This document shows, piece by piece, positions 1 through 7,004 of a stretch of 22,628 nucleotides of DNA. The translations under genes were made by a program, and so were the position numbers. This DNA comes from Myxococcales bacterium (lineage in GTDB: Bacteria > Myxococcota > Bradymonadia > UBA7976 > UBA1532). The stretch covers positions 1-22,628 of the forward strand of contig JACKDM010000061.1 of NCBI GenBank assembly GCA_020633515.1, given 5' to 3'. Position 1 is the first letter of the stretch. Every line of letters begins with the position of its first letter. The notes under the pieces were generated by a model. The model saw only the letters and a list, made by a program, of their open reading frames with translations. It made no database searches and was not told the DNA's origin.

Positions 1-237
1 CTGCCCGACCTGCTCGCCCGACCGCTCGGGGACGGCCTCGCCCGCTGGCAGCGCGTTCGCCTCGGCCTGCTCGACGTGCTCGTGCGATCGAACTGTGTCG
101 AGCAGGTCGACCACCTGCATCTGCACGTCGAGGGCGAGCGCCTGACCCACATCGACTTCCGCGGCGCCCGCCGCCCTCGCGCCAGCGACGCCCCCCCCGT
201 GATCATCGAGGTTCGAGGAGCGCCAGCGATCGATTGA
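1..237 (+). CDS. C-terminal fragment of an unidentified protein
   Basis: Frame 1 is open from the window edge to a TGA at 235-237 and encodes about 78 residues, the end of a longer gene that begins upstream. The segment is amphipathic and Arg/Leu/Val-rich (it contains LARWQRVRLGLLDVLV, then VDHLHLHVEGERL). It has regular high-GC codon use, so it looks coding. I recognise no family and no catalytic motif. Its last 35 bases overlap the end of the convergent DUF4435 gene on the other strand. An 8-C run at 191-198 lies near its end, so the exact C-terminus depends on that homopolymer being correct. It could be part of the neighbouring defence-like locus or simply the flanking chromosomal gene. 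Confidence 0.55.
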   Translation: MPDLLARPLGDGLARWQRVRLGLLDVLVRSNCVEQVDHLHLHVEGERLTHIDFRGARRPRASDAPPVIIEVRGAPAID

Positions 238-1051
238 GCCGGTCGAGCAACGCGACGCGCAGGCGGTCGAGATCCGCGGGCACCCGCCCGGCTCTGACCT
301 GTTCGATGGCGACAGCCCGGGCGAGCTCGGCCTTCGAGTCGCTCCTCCGGCCGCGCGTCCAGACGTAGCTGTCGACCTGAGCGAAGACCTCCTTGCCCGA
401 GCAGGTCTCCCTCCAGGTGCCGTCCACGAGGCTCGCGGTCACTGCGGCGTGCTCTTCTTCGAGGCGGGCGGCGATCGCGGGCGATGACACCTTGCCGCTC
501 ATGCCGTGCACGGTCGACGTGGCCCACCGCGATGATGTGACGTAGGCGATGGCATCGCTCAGACTCGAGATATGGCGCGCTCGCGGGTCCGATGGGAATC
601 CATCGACGTTCTCGCGACTCAACCCATGCAGCGCGCGCCGCGTCGCCAGCCACCAGGCGCTCTCTTCGACGCACGATTGCATCCGAGCGTCGATCTCCGT
701 CGGCGAACGCGGGGCGGTGTTCCACTTGCAGGCGGCGAGAGCGATGGCATCGAGCAGGTAGTTCTCGACCTCGACCCGCGGGAGCCGATAGACACGCTCC
801 GAGTCGTCCATCACTTGCCAGCGGTGCACGTTGGTGCGGCCGAAGTCGCGATCACAGAGACCGAACACGATGGGCACGCCGCTTCGATAGGCGTCCTCCG
901 TCACCGCCTGGATGGTGTCGCGTCCCCCGCCGATGAGATACCCGATCTGTTGTGACTGCCACAGCTCTTCGAGGTAGAGACGGGTGTGGATGTCTTCCAC
1001 CCACAACGTCACCGCCGCCCGCTTGTAGAACGACGCCAGCTCGCTGCTCAT
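203..1051 (-). CDS. DUF4435 / TOPRIM-like nuclease, AriB-like partner of upstream ATPase
   Basis: The 282-residue protein reads as a TOPRIM-fold DUF4435 protein. It has an N-terminal beta strand ending in an acidic residue (LWVED, Glu19), a hydrophobic strand followed by Asp-x-Asp (IVFGLCDRDF, Asp67/Asp69), then an acidic helix start (PRVEVENYLL, Glu94/Glu96) and a C-terminal CSGKEVF segment. Glu followed by DxD is the metal-binding pattern of TOPRIM enzymes. In PARIS the homologous AriB is a toxic RNase held by the ATPase AriA and released on phage infection; whether this one cuts tRNA is inference. I chose the ATG at 1051 because the ATPase stop overlaps it as ATGA (1048-1051), which indicates translational coupling. 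The frame is open further upstream, but that part is inside the ATPase gene. Local GC is about 63-65% in the stretches I counted, well below later genes. Alternative: an OLD-family or other ATPase-TOPRIM pair. Confidence 0.8.
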   Translation of the reverse strand: MSSELASFYKRAAVTLWVEDIHTRLYLEELWQSQQIGYLIGGGRDTIQAVTEDAYRSGVPIVFGLCDRDFGRTNVHRWQVMDDSERVYRLPRVEVENYLLDAIALAACKWNTAPRSPTEIDARMQSCVEESAWWLATRRALHGLSRENVDGFPSDPRARHISSLSDAIAYVTSSRWATSTVHGMSGKVSSPAIAARLEEEHAAVTASLVDGTWRETCSGKEVFAQVDSYVWTRGRRSDSKAELARAVAIEQVRAGRVPADLDRLRVALLDRLNRSLALLEPR

Positions 1052-2094
1052 CGTCTCGTCACATCCCGGTATTGCAGGGCGACGCGCGGATCGTCGAGGG
1101 GCCCGAGGAGGAGCCGTTCGTAGCTCGATGCCTGATCCCACGGCGCGTCGGCGTGGGTCGACAGGATGAACTGCGCGCCGGGCGCAAATGAGCGCAACGC
1201 TCGCTTGATCTGAGAGACCCATTCGGGGTGCAGATGAAGCTCGGGCTCGTCGACCAGCACCAGGCGGGGTTTGTCGTCGACCATCAGCTCGCCTGCCATG
1301 GCGATCAGCTCCAGCTCGCCGGCGCTGACATCGTCGATCGCACACCGGCGGCTGCCATCCCGGTTCAAGACATACAGGTCGAAGAGGGCGGTCTTCTCAT
1401 CGTCCGGGTCGACGACATCCGGGGCGATGTGCGTGCCATCGGTCACATGAAAATAGCTCCACGCCTTGTTGAGACGCGCGAGGAGCACATCGACGGCGGT
1501 CGAGCTGCGACCGAAGGCGCTGCGGGCCGCCAGATTGATGATGCGCTGCTTGAGCGCGGCGACCCGATTGGCCTCGGTGGGCTCGACGCTGCCACCGATG
1601 CTGGGTGCCAACGCGCCCACGAGCGCGGGCGCGCGCCACGACGAGAAGTATCGCGGCTCCTCGATCTGCAGCTCGCCGGGCAGGGCCGCGAGGTGAGCGG
1701 GCAGGTCGGCGAGGTCGTGCAGGTCGATCTCTTCCCGTGCGCCATCGGGGCCTTCGCGCCTGACCCGGAATCGGCCCGCGTCACGCGCGTAGCGCAGCGT
1801 CTCGCCGGGCGCGCCATCGAGCGAGAAGGTCAGATCGACGATGGCATCCGTGGGGAACCGATGCCGCATGAAGCTCCTCTGCTCCCCCTCGGGCACGCCG
1901 CGCACGATCAGGCGCTCCTGACCGAGCCCGAAGAGGATCGCTTCGAGGAAGCTCGTCTTGCCGGCGCCGTTCGACCCTGCGACTACCAGCGTGTCGAGCG
2001 GGCGGTCGAGCGTGTCGACCAACGAGACGGTCAGCGGCTCCTGAAGCCGTCGGAACCGCTCGATGTGAATCCGCGTCAACCACCATCGGGCCAT
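1048..2094 (-). CDS. ABC/AAA-type ATPase of a PARIS/OLD-like defence pair
   Basis: 348 residues with all elements of an SMC/ABC-like ATPase of the AAA_15/AAA_21 type. The Walker A is GSNGAGKT (40-47), preceded by the usual N-terminal IHIERFRRL strand. A signature-like DVSAGEL lies at 255-261, Walker B with catalytic Glu is LVLVDEPELHLHPEW (278-292), and the H-loop His314 is in LSTHAD. The middle region (about 90-250) lacks a long coiled coil, so it is not a Rad50/SMC repair protein. It is the size and type of ATPase that partners DUF4435 proteins in PARIS (AriA), where the ATPase oligomer senses a phage trigger. The start is the ATG at 2094, with GGAGGTG at 2099-2105. A minus-strand -10-like TATCCT lies at 2113-2118. 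It is co-translated with the downstream DUF4435 gene (4-base overlap). The assignment to PARIS proper rather than a sister family is uncertain. Confidence 0.85.
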   Translation of the reverse strand: MARWWLTRIHIERFRRLQEPLTVSLVDTLDRPLDTLVVAGSNGAGKTSFLEAILFGLGQERLIVRGVPEGEQRSFMRHRFPTDAIVDLTFSLDGAPGETLRYARDAGRFRVRREGPDGAREEIDLHDLADLPAHLAALPGELQIEEPRYFSSWRAPALVGALAPSIGGSVEPTEANRVAALKQRIINLAARSAFGRSSTAVDVLLARLNKAWSYFHVTDGTHIAPDVVDPDDEKTALFDLYVLNRDGSRRCAIDDVSAGELELIAMAGELMVDDKPRLVLVDEPELHLHPEWVSQIKRALRSFAPGAQFILSTHADAPWDQASSYERLLLGPLDDPRVALQYRDVTRR

Positions 2095-2219
2095 CGGGCA
2101 CCTCCGCGGGAGAGGATACGCGCGCGTCCGCCGCGGTCGCCACCGCGTTGGCCGGGGCCCTTCCGCTTCGCGCCCTGACCGCCGCATACTGCCGGCGCCA
2201 CGGACCTGGAGCGCACGGC

Positions 2220-3422
2220 ATGACACCGACCGACGACCTCGCCCCTGCCCCTCGCGACCACTGGCTGCTCGACCCGGCGGTGGTGTTCCTCAACCACGGC
2301 TCGTTCGGGGCCTGCCCGCGCGTGGTGCTCGAACATCAGGCGGCGCTGCGGGCGGAGCTCGAGCGGCAGCCGGTGCGGTTCTTCCTGCGCAGCCTCCAGC
2401 CGCGGCTCGACGCGGCGCGGGCGGCGGTGGCGGGGTTCGTCGACGCGGAGGTGGAGGGCTTCGCGTTCGTGCGCAACGCGAGCGCGGGGGTCAACGCGGT
2501 GCTGCGCTCGCTCGCGTTCGCGCCGGGGGATGAGATCCTGGTGACCGATCAGGGCTACGGGGCGTGCACGCTCGCCGCCGAGTATGTCGCGCAGCGGGCA
2601 GAAGCGCGGGTGGTGACGGTGAAGCTGCCCTTCGATGGCATCACGCCCGAGGGTGTCATCGATGCCATCATGGCGGCCGTGAGCGATCGGACGCGGCTGG
2701 CGCTGGTCGATCACGTCACGAGCCCGACGGGGCTGGTGTTTCCGATCGATGCCATCGTCGCGGCGCTCGATGCCCGGGGGGTCGATACGCTCGTCGACGG
2801 GGCGCACGCGCCGGGCATGGTGCCGTTGTCGGTGCGGGCGATCGGGGCGGCGTATTACACCGCGAACCTGCACAAGTGGACCTGCGCGCCGAAGGGGGCG
2901 GGGTTCCTGGCGGTGCGGGGTGATCGCGTCGATGGCATCGTGCCGACGAGCGTGAGCCATGGGCATGGCTTCTCGACGGCGCTGGCGAAGCGGAGCCGGT
3001 ATCACCTGGAGTTCGATTGGACGGGCACGGATGATCCGACGCCGTGGCTGTGCGCGCCGGTGGCGATCGATGCCATCGGTGGCATGCACCCGGATGGCTG
3101 GCGGGGGTGGATGGCGCGCAATCGGGCGCTGGCGCTGTGGGGGCGGGCGCTGTTGGCGGAGGCGCTGGGGGTGGGCTTGCCATGCCCGGCGTCGATGATC
3201 GGGTCGCTCGCGGCGCTGCCGTTGCCGGACGCGAAGCATGGGCCGCCGTCGTCGCCGCTGTACACGAGCCCGTTGCAGGACGCGCTCGGGGCGGCGGGGA
3301 TCGAGGTGCCGATCGTGCCGTGGCCGGCGCATCCGCGGCGGCTGGTGCGGTTCTCGGCGGCGCCCTACACGACGCGGGAGGAGCTGCGGCGGCTGGCGGC
3401 GGCGCTGCCGGCGTTGCTCTGA
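2220..3422 (+). CDS. Class V aminotransferase-fold PLP enzyme, isopenicillin-N epimerase-like
   Basis: 400 residues. The N-terminal LNHGSFGACP (24-33) and PVRFFLR (51-57) are characteristic of the CefD/isopenicillin-N-epimerase-like branch of class V PLP enzymes. VDGAHAPG (192-199) carries the Asp that pairs with the PLP pyridine nitrogen, and ANLHKWTCAPKG (215-226) holds the Schiff-base Lys219. The family includes epimerases, cysteine desulfurase-like lyases and uncharacterised enzymes, and the substrate cannot be read from sequence. The start is ATG 2220 with GGAG at 2208-2211. An in-frame TTG at 2148 is possible but has no better ribosome site. The gene is divergent from the ATPase gene, with about 125 bp between them. 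It is probably monocistronic, since the next gene has its own promoter-like sequence. GCG, GGG and CGG codons dominate, in contrast to the minus-strand genes before it. Confidence 0.85.
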   Translation: MTPTDDLAPAPRDHWLLDPAVVFLNHGSFGACPRVVLEHQAALRAELERQPVRFFLRSLQPRLDAARAAVAGFVDAEVEGFAFVRNASAGVNAVLRSLAFAPGDEILVTDQGYGACTLAAEYVAQRAEARVVTVKLPFDGITPEGVIDAIMAAVSDRTRLALVDHVTSPTGLVFPIDAIVAALDARGVDTLVDGAHAPGMVPLSVRAIGAAYYTANLHKWTCAPKGAGFLAVRGDRVDGIVPTSVSHGHGFSTALAKRSRYHLEFDWTGTDDPTPWLCAPVAIDAIGGMHPDGWRGWMARNRALALWGRALLAEALGVGLPCPASMIGSLAALPLPDAKHGPPSSPLYTSPLQDALGAAGIEVPIVPWPAHPRRLVRFSAAPYTTREELRRLAAALPALL

Positions 3423-3445
3423 CCAGGACGTCACGGTTTGCGGCC

Positions 3446-3474
3446 TTGTTGCGTGCCGCGCGCTTCGTTAGGCT
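3446..3474 (+). promoter_or_regulatory. Putative promoter of the DUF4157-protease gene
   Basis: TTGTTG at 3446-3451 and TAGGCT at 3469-3474 are separated by exactly 17 bases, 29 bases upstream of the ATG at 3503. Each hexamer matches the housekeeping consensus at only about three positions, but the spacing and the locally lower GC fit. This is inference from sequence only. Confidence 0.35.
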
Positions 3475-3502
3475 CGGTGGGTGTTCGGCGTGGGGGTGCG
3501 TG

Positions 3503-6250
3503 ATGCGCGATGACGTGCGCGAGGCGACGCGAGCGAGCGGGGGCGAGGCGGGCAAGGAGAAGCAGCAGGAGGCGGCGCCAGCGCCGGCGCCGATGGCGGC
3601 GCGGCCGGCGGGGGGCATGAGCGCGGCCGATGCGCAGAGCGCCGAGCTGTCGATGCTCGGCGAGGGCGACGGCGGGGGCGCGGGGGCGCCGGGCGGGCCG
3701 GGGGCGCCGACCGATCTGGGGGCGCTGCGCGCGCAGAGCACCGGGGTGGCGCTCGATCCGGCGCTCGCCGAGTCGTACGGGGCGCGCTTCGGGGCCGACT
3801 TCGGCGACGTGATGCTGCACTTCGACGCGGCGGCGGACGCGGCGGCGGGGGCGACGGGGGCACAAGCGTTCGTGGTCGATCGGGACATCTATTTCGCGGC
3901 GGATGAGTACGCGCCGGGCACGCCGGCGGGCGACAAGCTGCTCGCGCGGGAGCTCGCCCACATCGCGCAGGGGGCGGGGCGCGCGGCGGGCGGGGACGCG
4001 GCGGTGAGCGCGCCCGACAGCGCGGCGGAGCGGGAGTCGGCGAGCGCGGGCGATCGGGTCGCGGCGGGGGGCACCGCGCGGGTGGGTTCGGCGCCGGCCG
4101 ATCAGATCCACCGCGAGCCGGTCGATGAGCTCGATCAGGCGCTCGAAGGCAACTGGCTCGGTTCGGTCGATGGCGCGACGGTGGTGACGCGCTTCCTCGC
4201 GCTGCCCGAGGCGCAGCGGATCTCATTGGTGACCGATGAGGCGCACCGCGATCGCATGCGGCGGGTGATGACTTCGCTCAATGGCTTGCAGGTGACCCAG
4301 ATCTACGCCGGGGTGCCGCGGGGCACGGCGTTCGATCTGCGCTGGAAGATCTACTGGCTGATCCGGGGCGGGCAGATCGGGTCGCTGTCGCTGGCGCAGT
4401 GGCGGTGGATCGCGGTCTACAACTCGCCGGCCGACTGGGCGTCGCTGCGGGCGTACGCCGATGGCTACCGGGCGTTCCTCGTCAACTGCCCGGCCGAGCT
4501 GGTGCCGCCGTGGGATGTGCTCAAGGGCTTGCAGCAAGGGATGACGGCGCCGACGGCGGTGGCGGTGCGCAACGCCATCAACAACCTGAGCCCGGCGCAG
4601 GGGCGCGCGCTGCTGGCCGACGGGGCGATGCTGCGGGCGGTGCTGACGGCGGCGGGCACGGCGGCGGAGACGTATCGGGCGCTGTCGTACATGGGCGCCA
4701 ACATCACGCAGACGGTGCGCGAGCTCGACGCGCTCGGGCGGCTGAGCGGGCTCGGACCCGGTGAGTGGGGCACGCTGATGGGCGAGGCGCCGCGGGCCGA
4801 CGTCGACGCGCTCGCGGCGGACGCGACGCTGTGGCCCAAGGTCGAGGCGGCGTGTCCGCCGGGGATCCTCCAGGCGGCGCGGGGCGCGACGCAGCAGGTC
4901 GACGATGGCACCGGGCTCGGCACGACCGAGGCCAACATCAACAATCAGCTCGATGATCCGGTGCAGCTCGGCGCGCTGATCCGGACGATGGGGGCGGCGG
5001 GGTTCTTGGGGTTGACCTGCGCGGCGGGCGCCGACGTGGCGGGCAACTATGGCAAGGTCAAGACGGCGGGCAAGGTCGGCGAGGTGGTGACGGGGCTGTT
5101 GCCCGGTCAGCAGATGAGCGCGACGACGCAGGCCAACCTCAAGCAGTGGTTCCTCGCCGAGACGGGCGACGTGGCGCTGAGTCAGCAGATGACCGGCAAG
5201 CGCTTCAACGTGACGGTGGGTGGGACGGGGGCCTACGATCACACCGCGGGGGGCACGAGCGGGACGACGCCGGGCAACTGGACGATCCCGGCGCTGGTGC
5301 GGGTGTGGACGGTGCTGGAGCGGCTGCCGCCGCAGAACGTCGAGCAGAACACGCGGCTGGTTCACATGCTGCGTGACACGAGCGGGAGTGATGGCGGCGC
5401 GTATTATGGCTATCTCCTCAACGATCCCAACTACCAGAGCGGGGATGTGATGATGGGATACACCAACGTGAACGCGAACCGCACCGATGCCGGCTTCGGG
5501 CCGGGGGTGTATTCGGCGGGCGGGCGCGGGGCGGGGTCGGCCGCGGTGCCGATGAATGTCTTCAACGCGACGCTGCGGCACGAGATCGGGCACGCGGTCG
5601 ATCGGCAGCTGGGGATCATGGACACCTGGGGCAGCCAGGACGTGGCGGGGAACTGGGTGAAGTATGGCAGCTACGCGGAGATGGTCGATGCCATCATCAC
5701 CGCGGGTGGCGGGCTCGGGACGACGGCGAGCCCGCGGCATGGCTATCCGGCGGCGGACGTGGGGGTGTATCGGCAGGCGATGATCCAGGCGCTGACGCAG
5801 ACGCAGAGCTTCACGGCGGCGTTGCAGGCGATCAAGCCGGCGGCGGCGGCGCCGCCGGACGCGGGGCCGGTCGCGGCGGTGTTCCAGACCAATCGCTGGA
5901 CGGGCGGCGGCGCGGGGCCGTGGTACAACCCGGGGAACTGGAAGCCGCAGAACGATCGGGCGTTCCAGCGGGCGTACGGCGATGCGGGGAGCTTGTATTC
6001 GTTCAAGGACAGCGTGCGGCAGGCGCGTGGGGTGACGCAGTATCAGTGGCGGGCGCCGGGCGAGTGGTTCGCCGAGGTGTATCAGGTCTACTACGCCGAG
6101 CAGGAGACGGCGCCGGATGCGCCGGTGGGTGGGATCTTGCGGTCGAAGGATCCGCAGGCGGCGGAGATGATGTCGACGATCGTGGATCGGGGCTACTCGC
6201 CGCAGGACATGGGCGGCGGGAGCACGGCGCCGGCGCCGGGGACGCCGTGA
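3503..6250 (+). CDS. DUF4157 (eCIS core) protein with C-terminal HExxH metalloprotease domain
   Basis: 915 residues, no signal peptide. Residues 1-75 are a low-complexity Ala/Gly/Pro tail. Residues about 80-157 match DUF4157, the domain found in cargo of extracellular contractile injection systems: FGADFGDVMLHFD, AQAFVVDRDIYFAADEY, then LLARELAHIAQG. The domain's usual HExxH is RELAH here (149-153), so the first zinc His is lost. After a Gly/Ala-rich helical middle (200-560) comes a Tyr/Asn-rich region and a second, intact zinc motif, HEIGH at 693-697. A likely third ligand is in GEWFAEVYQVYY (853-864), as in M34-like and other gluzincin toxins. My reading is a leader/loading domain, a linker and an active protease effector. 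ATG 3503 is preferred for the weak GGGGGTG at 3492-3498. It is probably the first gene of a unit with the following three genes. No injection-machine genes are visible nearby. Confidence 0.8.
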   Translation: MRDDVREATRASGGEAGKEKQQEAAPAPAPMAARPAGGMSAADAQSAELSMLGEGDGGGAGAPGGPGAPTDLGALRAQSTGVALDPALAESYGARFGADFGDVMLHFDAAADAAAGATGAQAFVVDRDIYFAADEYAPGTPAGDKLLARELAHIAQGAGRAAGGDAAVSAPDSAAERESASAGDRVAAGGTARVGSAPADQIHREPVDELDQALEGNWLGSVDGATVVTRFLALPEAQRISLVTDEAHRDRMRRVMTSLNGLQVTQIYAGVPRGTAFDLRWKIYWLIRGGQIGSLSLAQWRWIAVYNSPADWASLRAYADGYRAFLVNCPAELVPPWDVLKGLQQGMTAPTAVAVRNAINNLSPAQGRALLADGAMLRAVLTAAGTAAETYRALSYMGANITQTVRELDALGRLSGLGPGEWGTLMGEAPRADVDALAADATLWPKVEAACPPGILQAARGATQQVDDGTGLGTTEANINNQLDDPVQLGALIRTMGAAGFLGLTCAAGADVAGNYGKVKTAGKVGEVVTGLLPGQQMSATTQANLKQWFLAETGDVALSQQMTGKRFNVTVGGTGAYDHTAGGTSGTTPGNWTIPALVRVWTVLERLPPQNVEQNTRLVHMLRDTSGSDGGAYYGYLLNDPNYQSGDVMMGYTNVNANRTDAGFGPGVYSAGGRGAGSAAVPMNVFNATLRHEIGHAVDRQLGIMDTWGSQDVAGNWVKYGSYAEMVDAIITAGGGLGTTASPRHGYPAADVGVYRQAMIQALTQTQSFTAALQAIKPAAAAPPDAGPVAAVFQTNRWTGGGAGPWYNPGNWKPQNDRAFQRAYGDAGSLYSFKDSVRQARGVTQYQWRAPGEWFAEVYQVYYAEQETAPDAPVGGILRSKDPQAAEMMSTIVDRGYSPQDMGGGSTAPAPGTP

Positions 6251-6269
6251 GTCAGCCTTCGCCGATGGG

Positions 6270-6300
6270 TCGGTCACACGGCGGCACCCTCGGTGACCGA
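6270..6300 (+). other. Inverted repeat in the gap before the CpXC gene
   Basis: TCGGTCAC (6270-6277) pairs perfectly with GTGACCGA (6293-6300) across a 15-base loop, 20 bases after the protease stop codon. No T-run follows, so it is at best a weak terminator or an mRNA processing/attenuation hairpin. A 10-base direct repeat CGATGGGTCG also brackets it (about 6263-6272 and 6298-6307). Its right arm contains the A of the alternative ATG at 6300, which argues for the downstream GTG as the true start of the next gene. Confidence 0.4.
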
Positions 6301-6329
6301 TGGGTCGCCTGCCATCGGGTGAGCGTCGC

Positions 6330-7004
6330 GTGAGCACCTTCGTCGACGGGCTGGTGGTGTGTCGGGCGTGCGCGCATCGGTATCCGGCGGAGATCGCGGA
6401 CGCGGTGCATGTCTCGACGCGGCGGGAGCTGCGCGATGCCATCCTGGCGGGTGAGCTCCATCGCTTCATGTGTCCGCGGTGCGGCGGGTCGACGACGGTG
6501 GAGAAGCTGTTTGCGTACACCGACTTCGATCGCTTCCACTGGTTCGTGGTGGTGCCGGGGGCGGAGCTGCCGTTCGTCGATGACTGGGAGCGCTTCGCCG
6601 AGGAGACGTTCGCGGCGACGATGCGGTCGCATTGCCCGCCGATGGTGCGCGATGAGTGGGCGCCGCGGATGCAGCGGCGGGTGGTCTTCGGGCTGGCGGC
6701 GCTGCGGGAGAAGCTGATGGCGGCGGACGCGGGGCTCGATGATCGGGTGCTGGAGGGGATGAAGCTCGGGGTGTTGTTGCGGGGTGGGATCCTGCCATCG
6801 GCGGGGGAGCATCTGCATCTGGTGGGCGTGGATGGGGTGAGCTTGTGGCTGTGCCATGCGCGGGGGTCGGGCACGGTGTCGTTCTCGGTGCCGCGGTCGT
6901 GGTATGTCGAGGCGGAGGCGGCGTTCGCGCGGGCGGAGGGCGCGCAGTTCGGCGGGCTGGTGGTCGACTACCGGGCCGCCCTGGTCGAGCGAGGAGCGGT
7001 GTGA
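6330..7004 (+). CDS. CpXC-domain protein
   Basis: 224 residues from GTG 6330. Two Cys pairs, CRAC (11-14) and CPRC (48-51), separated by a helical segment with LAGELHRF, match the CpXC domain, a presumed zinc-binding module of unknown function common in Deltaproteobacteria and Bacteroidetes. After the domain comes an aromatic-rich segment (FHWFVVVPG) and a helical C-terminal half with no motif I recognise. The GTG is preceded by GGGTGAG (6317-6323) at good spacing and gives the typical MSTF-like start. ATG 6300, in frame, would add ten residues but sits in a hairpin arm. It overlaps the next gene by four bases (GTGA, 7001-7004), so the two are translationally coupled. It is cytoplasmic by sequence; its role in the locus is unknown. 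Confidence 0.75.
   Translation: MSTFVDGLVVCRACAHRYPAEIADAVHVSTRRELRDAILAGELHRFMCPRCGGSTTVEKLFAYTDFDRFHWFVVVPGAELPFVDDWERFAEETFAATMRSHCPPMVRDEWAPRMQRRVVFGLAALREKLMAADAGLDDRVLEGMKLGVLLRGGILPSAGEHLHLVGVDGVSLWLCHARGSGTVSFSVPRSWYVEAEAAFARAEGAQFGGLVVDYRAALVERGAV

Noticed and set aside
3651..3961. DUF4157 segment as an active protease
   Set aside because: The zinc motif's first His is replaced by Arg (RELAH), so canonical zinc binding is not expected.
4223..6874. A long Arg/Pro/His-rich minus-strand frame across the DUF4157 protease and CpXC genes
   Set aside because: The composition is typical of antisense translation of GC-rich DNA, it has no domain, and it spans two real genes and their gap.
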